Made by a program: the position numbers and the translations under genes | In this document: positions 10,738 to 19,150 of the stretch, in pieces | How positions within the stretch are numbered: position 1 is the first letter of the stretch | How the letters are laid out: every line of letters begins with the position of its first letter | Assembly: GCA_011800805.1 (NCBI GenBank) | Contig: MPNW01000326.1 | Span: forward strand, 1-20,079 | Length of the DNA stretch: 20,079 bases | DNA from: Hirudo medicinalis | Taxonomy: Eukaryota; Annelida; Clitellata; Hirudinida; Hirudinidae | Direction: 5' to 3' | Notes under the pieces: generated by a model | What the model was told of the DNA's origin: nothing | Seen by the model: the letters and a program-made list of their open reading frames with translations, nothing else | The model's database searches: none

Positions 10738-13286
10738 TCAAAAGTTTTTAATGATTTTCAGTTTATTTTTTGCCATCTCATCCTGTACGCCCCTCCTCTT
10801 GGATTGCATCGACCGAAGTTGATCCACGTGGTCCGGGTGGAGCATGGGCAGATAATTCGAGGGGTCACAAAGCATAGGGTGAAGTGGGAAGAATGCAGAA
10901 TAACCACCTTCAAGAAGATAAAGTTCAGGATAGAACAGGGAGGGGTAGGAATCCTGATTTGTATCCCGGTCGTAATTTCTCATGAACCTCAACCTAGAAA
11001 TTAATCATTTCAACGAATGTTAATGATATGTTAATGGATTTCAAGAGCTGCTTAATATTTAAAAGGTTCAGAATCTTCAAACATTTTCGGGGCCCGTTCC
11101 GACGAGAACTCGCAATGGAAGATGACGACCAAATGATCGTCGACATCCTGAGGAGGAGAAGTGAAGAATTTCTCGAGTAGAGCATGTTGTTCGAAGATGT
11201 TTAAGGCACCCTGTGATGATTTTTTATAAGTTTGTCACAGCTGGAACAAATTGTTGACAACATCGAAACCCCAAAAGCAATCGCATTTAACGTCTTTCAA
11301 TACAACAAGATTTACATATTCAAACAACATCACTCGCAACGAGGCTAAAACTTCAGAGGAACATCGAAACAACCCAACACCGAATACTCACAACCACGTG
11401 TCCTCCCTCATATTCGTAAGGATATCTGCAATCAACCACAAGGAACCTCTCCAGAATTTTATCAAACTTCCCTTTAAGAAGGTCTGCCATCTGGTGAGCA
11501 AACATGTAGTTTAAAATTTGAAGTTGATTCAACAAAGAGTTTGAGAGGTTAAAGGAACCAATTGGGATAAAATAAGTTATTTAACGTTTTTATTGGTAGG
11601 TGATCAAATTATTTTTATTGGTTGATGATCAAATTATTTTTCAAAACTCTGCACAAAGCCATCTTATTCTCCACAATCTCAAGACAACAATTTCTTAACA
11701 ATGATCGACAAACTGCAAATCAATGCGTCGAAAGATTGGAATCAACAGACCGTATCGGGCGATATGGCCTTGAGGTCCTGATGTTTGCTTGTGTGGAGGG
11801 GGAGCCTGTAAGGTGCACTCATATCCCCTATGAGGTTACTCATGCCCTCCTTCCACGACAACCCGGTCGAGCTCGTCTCTTTCTCCTCCTCTTCTGCCTC
11901 ATCGTCGACGTCCATCATCGAATTGTCGTCTGGGAAGAGATTCCTTCTCGAAGATTCGGCAGCGTCTTCTATTGAATTCAAACTGTTCAACAAGCTCTTG
12001 ACAACTGAAACAACAAACGAATGCAACAAAAAGTTATACTAATTGATGCTCGTGCTCTCACCCTTCTTGGAAGCATTGCACGGAGTGCTCGTCGATCTGC
12101 TCGAACGTTTCTCCAAAACTCTGAGGCGACTGCTCTGTCATTCAAAAGATCTCCAAACATTAAGCCAACCAGAAACAACATGCACTTTGATGAGCTTCAT
12201 AATTACCGGTCGTGCATCCAAATGTTACGTGAAACATCAACTCAAGTCATCACAATATATATTTTAAAATCATTCAAGATGTATGCAAGGAATTAATGTT
12301 ATTAACTCACAGAGAAATAATATGGCTCTGGTGACTGAGTTGGGGATTCTGGAGATGTGAGTCTAAGAATGGCAGGACGTTTGATCTGGAAAATAGATTC
12401 CGTGCTTTCATCGGCAGCTTCGTTAGTTGACGAGTTGGTGAGGGGAGTGTTCCTCAGTATCGGTGTTAATGCATCCAAGGCTCCAAACTTCAGAAGAAAA
12501 CAGTAAAAAGTTGCTTCTAAATTTCAACCAAACTGCCAATTGATCCCACTATAACATTGAAGCTTTACAACAATTTATACTCACATTTGAGTGTCTTGCA
12601 GAATTTCCACTGAAATGAAATGTTTTGGAGGTAATAATAAAATATCATCAAAACAAATTAACGAATTCCAAGGATAATCAACATGAAACTAAAGAATTTG
12701 CATCCCATGAAATTCTCCTAAAAAAAGAAGTTGCATCACCTTGGTTTTGATGGAGGTAATCTAAAAGTGAAAAGGAAGTACAAATAAAGTTGATATTCTT
12801 TGAACTTATGGAAGCACTTTAAAAGACAATTATTTATGACTCACTTGTATGCCAGGAATGATGATTCATCTGCAGTGTCATTCACTCCTCGAAAATTGAT
12901 CCCTGACAAGGAATGCATTTCATCAAGAACTTTAAGATTTACATAATATCTTGCCTTTCAAAGTAAGTACAGAAATCAAACCTATTTCTATCAAAAGCAT
13001 CTCATTTTTAAATAATATCCACACATTTACTCATTTTAAATCAATGCAAACAATTTCTTACCTGAGGATGTGGATAATTCCAGATGGTCAACAGAACAGT
13101 TTTCTTTCTGAGAGTCGTGTCTGCTAAAAGTTCAATTATGTTTTCGTGCAGCATATTTAGAATTTATATTAATAAATACAAAACTCTCAAATACCCCGGG
13201 GTCGATTCGTCAGAAAAGTTGATTTTTTTGCCTTTTAAAACAAACGAAAATGATGTGTCTGAATCCATTTGTTCGTTTTCACTCAT
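10738..13286 (-). CDS. CDC25: CDC25-family dual-specificity phosphatase, 11 exons, 413 aa
   Basis: Removes inhibitory phosphates from cyclin-dependent kinases to drive cell-cycle entry (family knowledge). Exons on the minus strand: 13195-13286, 13062-13120, 12845-12902, 12740-12760, 12585-12609, 12311-12487, 12062-12134, 11751-12004, 11392-11490, 11083-11210, 10738-10993. They total 1242 nt; every junction is GT-AG and all phases agree. The start is the first ATG of an open exon (MSENEQMDSD). The catalytic domain starts near residue 226 with LIGDMSAPYRLP, then KHQDLKAISPDT, VDCRYPYEYEGGH (272-284), the Cys-x5-Arg loop HCEFSSERAP (Cys319, Arg325) and PELYLLEGGYSAFF. The N-terminus has a KEN box (36-38), seven S/T-P sites and RSTSTP (157-162), which matches a mode-1 14-3-3 site at the place of the Chk site of vertebrate CDC25. 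Residues about 199-211 are acidic. The protein is shorter than most animal paralogues (about 470-580 aa), mainly in the regulatory part. Oddities: the loop ends APKM rather than the usual GPRM, and donors of exons 8 and 10 are weak. The closest alternative would be another rhodanese-fold protein, but the CDC25 signatures are decisive. Confidence 0.95.
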
Positions 13287-13312
13287 TTTATGTAATACTA
13301 AAACAAAACATT
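13287..13312 (-). promoter_or_regulatory. Splice-acceptor-like site 11 nt before CDC25 start
   Basis: On the minus strand a T-rich run TGTTTTGTTTTAG ends at 13298, and only 11 nt separate it from the ATG at 13286. It could be the acceptor of an intron in the 5' untranslated region or a spliced-leader trans-splice site. The nearest upstream CCAAT sequence (GACCAATG) is just before it. No cap site or TATA box could be placed with confidence. Confidence 0.35.
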
Positions 13313-13681
13313 GGTCAATGAACGATATGCAGCACTGTCATCATTAAACTTAAAAGTCATTAAAATGCTTCAAACAAAATTTATTATTTATGATATTTAT
13401 TAACCGTGAATACGCTTTACTTATATTTGTCTGTCTAACAAAGGCAGAATTTGTACAATCTCCCCGTGAAGCAATTCAAACCCGTAAGCTTTAGCTGCAG
13501 AATTATTTAAAAGTGAATCTATCAAAGGCAGGTTCTTAAAACATTTCTTCGTGATCTTTCAATTAAAATGCCCCAATTGAATTAACTATTTTTTTATTTT
13601 GGGCGACAAGAACCTTGCTCCAACATGACATTTGAAAATTTTTAATATTTGAAAATATATCACGATTATTCGTAAAACAAG

Positions 13682-13687
13682 TTTATT
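13682..13687 (-). promoter_or_regulatory. Polyadenylation signal AATAAA of SF3B6
   Basis: Minus-strand AATAAA about 95 nt downstream of the SF3B6 stop codon, the expected position for the 3' end of its transcript. A normal 3' signal at this distance supports a working gene. It is also about 400 nt upstream of the CDC25 start. Confidence 0.6.
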
Positions 13688-13781
13688 TAAATGCATTGCC
13701 CACGTACATTCTTAGATGAATGTATTTGGTGACTGACATGAAAAAAGTCTTAATGTAACGCTTATTATAACCATCTACATT

Positions 13782-14156
13782 CTACTTTGTAAACTTGGGT
13801 GTGTCGAGTCCATACTTATTCTTCATGGTTTCCAACTGAGCAGATGTCTTCTGAATGTCGGTTTTCTTGAACTGCTTGTTTGGTTGATAGTAGAGTACGA
13901 CCAGGTATCTGTTGCAGACGTTGAAGCCTGAGAGGTGATCGCATGCGTTTTTGGCATCGAATATATCCTCATAAACCACAAATGCCGATCCCCTCGTTTC
14001 AGGGGTGTTTCCAACCCTTACTTGTCTTATGGCCCCGTACTTGCCAAAGATGTCGTACATTTCTTCCGAAGTTATTTTGTACGGAAGATTTTTCACGTAC
14101 AAAATCCTGTTCACTTCCTGTGGAAGTCTTACATTGCATTTCTTACTGAAGGCCAT
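13782..14156 (-). CDS. SF3B6: Splicing factor 3b subunit 6 (p14), single exon
   Basis: Small RRM protein of the SF3b complex in the U2 snRNP; it sits on the SF3B1 N-terminal part and contacts the branch-point adenosine during splicing (family knowledge). The 124-residue product is full length (human 125). It carries RNP2 ILYVKNLP (18-25) and RNP1 RGSAFVVYE; Tyr20 aligns with human Tyr22, the branch-adenosine-contacting tyrosine. The block [29 protein letters not shown] is nearly invariant in animals. The start [12 protein letters not shown] lies in the context AAAATGG. It ends TAG at 13782-13784. No intron interrupts it, whereas the human gene is split; it is either a lineage-specific intron loss or an old retrocopy, but the reading frame is intact and there is no A-tract tail next to the stop. 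It lies head-to-tail upstream of CDC25 with 495 bp between stop and next start codon. Confidence 0.96.
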   Translation of the reverse strand: MAFSKKCNVRLPQEVNRILYVKNLPYKITSEEMYDIFGKYGAIRQVRVGNTPETRGSAFVVYEDIFDAKNACDHLSGFNVCNRYLVVLYYQPNKQFKKTDIQKTSAQLETMKNKYGLDTPKFTK

Positions 14157-15133
14157 TTTGCAATTCTTCTATGTTAAGCAAGCTAATGTGTTCTTTTTCT
14201 TTGCGTGATGTTTTGTAAAAATGTTGCATAATGCTAGCTGGATAGAATAGAAGTCATGAAAGATTCGAAATAGAAGTTTTAAAATTTAATTATTTTTATT
14301 GCTAGTTAAAATTTATTAATTAAATTAATTGGCAGAGCTTTTGAGCATAGAATGAAAGAAATATTATAAGTGGATAAGTAATTCTGGAGTTCTTTGCCCA
14401 CGAAATCAACTCCATAGCCTTAGAGCGCTTCAAATACTGTATTTCTACCACTACCCTATAATTAAATGATTAATCGTGCACAGTTCCTCGAGATTATCTC
14501 CACATCACTTTAATTTTCTGTTTTCAATTATTTTCATTGACACCCAACAATTTGTGTTAGTAGTCATTGGTACTTCACTTTGTTAAAAATAAATAAATAC
14601 CTAAAAAGTTATGCTTAGATCTTTCACACTGTTGTGATTTGTAGTTACAACATCAATCCACAAAATATTCAAAGCAACAATTAACAAAACCACAGCATTT
14701 AACATTCCACAAATAAAAGTAAAAGAACTTCAATTAGATTAATGGCTGATCAGAATTATTCTTTTATTAAAACTCAATTTTGCAAATTGATATTTTTAAT
14801 TATCTATTAAAGTATTATGAAGTTTCGGTTACTTCCTACGCATGACAACTGCAATTACAATTACAATTGCTAGACGATTACAAATTGTTGTCGCATGTCA
14901 ACAAATTTCTTAATTGATGAAATGAAACAGAACATCACTTAAAACATTGTAGCAGTTTCTAGAATAACTTTATGTTTGTTATAAAATCAAAATATTTGCC
15001 TGTATATAATTGGCTTCTCGACATGGCTTGTTTAGCTAAACCTGTCTTAGTAAAATCTCTTAAAAGTAGTAGCCTTATAAAATATTAAATGTCGATCTTC
15101 GTCAGTATCCAAAGCCTGATTGAATCTTTTTAC
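14157..15133. other. Region upstream of SF3B6, no gene seen
   Basis: The first 50-100 bases left of this span hold the 5' leader and promoter of SF3B6, with no clear TATA or CCAAT box. The rest is AT-rich with no open frames of note. Confidence 0.5.
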
Positions 15134-15335
15134 CAGGAGAAATGGTCACCTCCCTGTCGGGGAGCAAGGAAATCTGAATCATACAGAAACAGCCTTTTAG
15201 TGAAGGTGGAATGTTGCAGCCTGCTGAGAGATGAGAAATTTGTCAGGAAAATATCGCTCGTGAACCTCTTGTTGAAGAAACTGTCNGCAATGAGCTGATT
15301 CACACGTCTGATGATCCATTTGCAATTATCAACTT
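15134..15335 (-). CDS. Candidate internal coding exon, unrecognised
   Basis: GC content rises clearly above the flanks. The minus strand is open for about 67 codons and reads protein-like (KWIIRRVNQLIADSFFNKRF ... RLFLYDSDFLAPRQGGDHF), ending in a donor CTCCTG|GTAAAA; an AG at CATCAG|AAG could be the acceptor, though no T-rich tract precedes it. The plus strand is also open here (15089-15298), so strand is uncertain. There is no neighbouring exon I could join, and the ambiguous base at 15286 falls inside. I recognise no family; it could be a gene relic or a dispersed repeat fragment. Confidence 0.25.
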
Positions 15336-16894
15336 CTGATGAGTGTTGCCTTGTTGTTGATTAAGATGATGTACTTATTATAATATTATGCTTTATATTT
15401 TATATAACAGCAGCTAATATTACAGATATTCTTTCTAAATCTAATTTTAGACGCGTCGAAGCTCAAATAAAAGATTCTGAGTATAAATATTTTTTAAATT
15501 ATTAGTATTATTAATTTATAATTACTAATTATTATTTTTAATTAATGTTATTATGTGAAACCATAATTACTTGAATAATTTAATATATAAAAATAGATTG
15601 TTAATTAAATATGAATTTGATGATTGCTTTTTATTTTGTTCCAAATTTAAAGACATCATCAAACATCATCAACAAAGAAATGAAAAGCTCACAAAAATAA
15701 TTTTATTTAAGAATTTTCCTGTAAGGATTATAAGAGCCTTAGTTTCGTCTGCAATTTTAAAGTCCTATTCTCATCGGGAAAGCAATGTTAGGTGAGAAGG
15801 AAACTTAAACTTTAAACTTAAATATCAAACTTAAACTTAATATTTTTTATTATCAAATTTCCAGATTGGTGTCCAAGTGACTGGCATAAGCCAACTCACA
15901 GGCAGCAACTTTTGGTACGTAACTCCATCCTTAACCCTACCAGTAACCCTAACCCTACCTCATGACCCTGGAATTCTAAGTAGAATTGACAAGAGTCGCT
16001 CCCTAAGTTCATTTTCAATAATTCGATTTGTTGGAAGATATTCAAAGATCCTCCAATATCTGTCGCATTCAGTTCACTCAGAGTTGATCATTGAGAATCA
16101 ACAAATATTTTTCAGTTAATGAAACTGTTATAATTAAGCTGTCAATTTATATTTATTCTCGTAATTAATACATTAATCAAGATTATGTTTTTTGCGAAAT
16201 GACTTGCGAGTTAGAAGCTCCGGTGCCTCTGTTCTAAAAATAGAAATAAATAGATGCACTCATAACTTCATCGATCTCTTCGATGTGGTCCAACTATTCG
16301 ACTTCATGCTAATTAATATTACGTTGATAACTCGTTATTATTAATAATTACTTAATATAATAATAATATAATATTTATTGAATGCAAATATGCTGCTTAT
16401 GTGGAGATTGTACTCGTATAATTTTTATTATCTTAGTACGAACGAACGAACAGATGCAAACAGTAACAAACACAAACAGCAAAAACAATGATTGTTTGAA
16501 ACACCCTGTTGTTTAACATCCTCACTCGTCAATTTACTCAATGCTGGCGATCAATATTGTTATGGTAATTAACATAATTAATGCATATTTATTATGATAA
16601 TGAGCTCATCATCATGCTGAATGGCAGGATATAAATTGATGGGGCTTCTTCCTCCTTGTTGGTTGAACTGTGAGACTTTTAAGTTGCTGCTGTGACGTCG
16701 AGTGAGTTGTTTTAGTAATAATTATTGTAATTATTATAATTATAATCTCTACGATTAGTTAAGAATTTACAATTTAATTAGTCATTAAATAAGTTTGTAA
16801 TTACATGTGATGATGATAATGATAATGATAATGATAATGATCCTAAAGGACTTATGACAGGTTCGTGTCAGTTTCTTTTGATGGTGAAGATGTC
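15336..16894. other. Intergenic, no recognised gene
   Basis: Contains a short telomere-like stretch near 15930-15960 (CCCTAACCCTACC in context), (GATAAT)n at 16810-16840 and AACGAACGAACAG-type runs at 16440-16490. ORFs at 15571-15795 and 15877-16119 show no domain. Confidence 0.5.

Positions 16895-16984
<90 letters not shown>
16895..16984. repeat. (TTG)n trinucleotide array, 30 units
   Basis: Ninety bases of uninterrupted TTG. The poly-valine frame across it is a repeat artefact. Confidence 0.98.
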
Positions 16985-17204
16985 GTACTCCAGTGACATC
17001 GCAACAGGTCCGATTTATCGGCTAATTACAATTCATAATGCACTACTCCAGAGTTCCGCTTCTCTGGTCAGCAATTTGAACTTTGACCTCGACTGTTGCT
17101 TTCAAAGTCATTATGTCGTCTGGAAGCAATTATGGGAGCTATTTCGGGCCGCCTGTCTCGTCCTAAAATAGAAACTGTCGCTCAGATGACAGCAGCGACA
17201 CCGG

Positions 17205-17378
17205 CTACAATCGCTCCTGCAGTCGACAGCGCCATGAGAGAAGCAGAATTGAAATGAATGCAAATGTATCAAAATCTGAAACCCAGTCATACGAACCACG
17301 GCAATTGGACGCGGTCAGAAAGATGATACATCCAGCTGCTATTTTTAGAGCCGATGGAAATCCCCGCTCCATCCACAT
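17205..17378 (-). CDS. Candidate first exon of a small membrane protein (MARVEL-like?)
   Basis: Minus-strand frame starting MWMERGFPSALKIAAGCIIF and continuing to FDTFAFISILLLSWRCRLQ gives two hydrophobic segments with a short polar loop (SNCRGSYDWVSD) between. This resembles the first two membrane segments of MARVEL-domain proteins, but I can point to no invariant residue. The frame stops at 17205, so a splice donor would have to lie just before. Upstream (higher coordinates) the region 17460-17720 is GC-rich with an E-box, as a promoter might be. The plus strand is partly open over the same stretch. Treat as a hypothesis. Confidence 0.22.
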   Translation of the reverse strand: MWMERGFPSALKIAAGCIIFLTASNCRGSYDWVSDFDTFAFISILLLSWRCRLQERL

Positions 17379-17578
17379 CGTCTCTCCAGTCTCCGTGTTC
17401 GTTTGTTCACGTGAGGAGTTCCTTAATTTCTCGATTTCTTTATTTTTATTTTTTTTTTTTGACTTTACCCGGTTTCGTACTTTCTGATCGGGTGGTCGGG
17501 TGGTCGGCCCAACCGGGTGCTTCCCAAGCCCGAAGGCCACTGTCATCTCATTCGTCACTCGTCGGACGTTCCCCCAGT

Positions 17579-17588
17579 GTCACGTGAC
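17579..17588. promoter_or_regulatory. Palindromic E-box GTCACGTGAC
   Basis: Perfect 10-bp palindrome matching the core of USF/MITF-type (CLEAR) sites. It lies in a GC-rich island (17460-17720) in an otherwise AT-rich region, about 200 bp upstream of the candidate minus-strand exon ending at 17378. Confidence 0.35.
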
Positions 17589-17723
17589 ATCACCTGGATG
17601 ACGGATGCCTCCCGTTTTCTTCAAAGTCATGTTTCGATAGGGACTCTCAGCCTTGACCGTAAATCCAGGTCCAATAACAACGCCACGACAATCGGCTCAC
17701 TCGTTCGCGAAAGTTTGACACGG

Positions 17724-17797
17724 TGATGATGACGATGATGATGTTAAATGATCATGATGATAATGATGATGATGATGATGATGACGATGACGATGAC

Positions 17798-17829
<32 letters not shown>

Positions 17830-17886
17830 CGACGATGATGAGGACGATGATGATGACGACGATGATGATGATGATGATGATAATGG
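17724..17886. repeat. (GAT)n/(GAC)n array
   Basis: About 160 bp of GAT triplets with GAC interspersed. Poly-Asp and poly-Met frames here are repeat artefacts. Confidence 0.97.
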
Positions 17887-17947
17887 CGACGATGCTAATG
17901 GTAGTTAAGTGTATAAGTAGCCATAATAATAAAGAGANAACAACAAC

Positions 17948-17948
<1 letters not shown>

Positions 17949-18037
<89 letters not shown>

Positions 18038-18063
18038 TTAATAATAATATTATTAATAATAAT
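17949..18063. repeat. (AAT)n array with inverted end
   Basis: About 29 AAT units followed by AATATTAATAATAATATTATTAATAATAAT, where blocks of AAT and ATT face each other and can fold back. An ambiguous base sits just before it at 17938. Confidence 0.95.
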
Positions 18064-18227
18064 CCATGTGAGACTCGATATCTGTACAGTTTATTACATA
18101 ATATAATATATTTATTTAAATAATTTCAAAAATATTTTCGTTTGATCAAGAAATAGTTGGCATGATTTTGTTATCTCAATTGACTTCCTGTTTTATCAAC
18201 AAAGAAATAAACATCTCCACTTAATCT

Positions 18228-18292
18228 CACTCATCATCGTCGTCGTCGTCATCATCATCATCATCGTCGTCGTAGTCGTCATCACTATCATC
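18228..18292. repeat. (CAT)n/(CGT)n array
   Basis: Triplets of CAT and CGT alternate in blocks for about 65 bp. Confidence 0.93.
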
Positions 18293-18501
18293 ATCGCCTG
18301 CATATTTATGTATATATTTATTAACCATAATTAACATTCAGGACATGAAGATTGCATAAAGCATGAAATATTTTGTAAGATGTTTTCCAAAGACATTGAT
18401 GATATTCAAGACGTATATTTCAGACCTCCTTATTGTTGGTGACTCCGGTTGACAACCCAGTTGTGTGGTCGCTCAACGTACGTCAGTGTACGTCGGTACA
18501 T

Positions 18502-18765
18502 TCAGTAATTTATTGCATTTCTCGAGCAAGATAATCGAGAGTCAGGTCGTAAATGTTTGATGAGATGACGACGACGATGATGATGATGATGATGACGACG
18601 ACGGTGATGGTGATGATACTGACCATGATTGTGATATTGTCTTGATGTGAGTTGTGCTGCAGCCTTCGAAACAGCTAATTCATGTTTTTGTTCAGAATAA
18701 AGATTCCCTGACATTTCAGCGTAATCTGATGACCTGATATATTTCATAATTACATAATTAAGCAT
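18502..18765 (-). other. Open frame with His/Arg tract, possible exon
   Basis: Outside the repeat-encoded His/Arg segment (18568-18618), the minus strand reads SSDYAEMSGNLYSEQKHELA and VSKAAAQLTSRQYHNHGQ, a normal-looking composition. No domain, start context or splice partner could be found, so coding status is unproven. Confidence 0.2.
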
Positions 18766-19116
18766 TAATTAAGAAATCATTAAAACATAAAAAAGAGAAA
18801 TGATTTAATAACGTGCTTCGTTAAGGATTAAGTAGTTACTTCTGACGACAACTTGTCGAATGATATTAGTTAATGTTTATTTATATTTAAGATATTATTG
18901 CTTAAAATGCAAATTATTTCAATTATTATTTATATCAATTAATTATGAATAATTTAAATTAATTAATTAATAGTAAATTGTTGTAATTATTATTTTTATT
19001 AATTAATTATAAATAATTTAATTCCACGTAAATATGGAGATGTAATTAACTTCATCAATAAATCATTTCTTTCGCAATCTCCAGATCATGAAATTATCCA
19101 GCGATTATTATTGACG
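18766..19116. other. Intergenic, no gene seen
   Basis: AT-rich; includes two near-copies of ATTATTTTTATTAATTAATTA-type sequence followed by AATAATTTAA at about 18926-19022. Confidence 0.55.
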
Positions 19117-19150
19117 TTGTTGCTATTATTATTATTATTATTATTATTAT
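19117..19150 (-). repeat. (TAA)n tail of the adjacent retrotransposon
   Basis: A run of TTA on the plus strand (TAA on the minus) directly abuts the 3' end of the element at 19151, with ATTATATAC between. Non-LTR elements often end in a short microsatellite instead of poly-A, so this is probably the element's own tail rather than an independent array. Confidence 0.55.

Noticed and set aside
11622..12296. Plus-strand open frames over CDC25 exons 7 and 8
   Set aside because: Antisense shadows; the minus strand carries conserved CDC25 sequence with matching splice sites.
13935..14208. Plus-strand open frames over SF3B6
   Set aside because: Antisense shadows of the conserved minus-strand gene.
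16854..17171. Open frame with a long poly-valine run
   Set aside because: Produced by the (TTG)n array; flanking residues show no domain.
17723..17951. Poly-Asp and poly-Met open frames
   Set aside because: Both are readings of the (GAT)n array.
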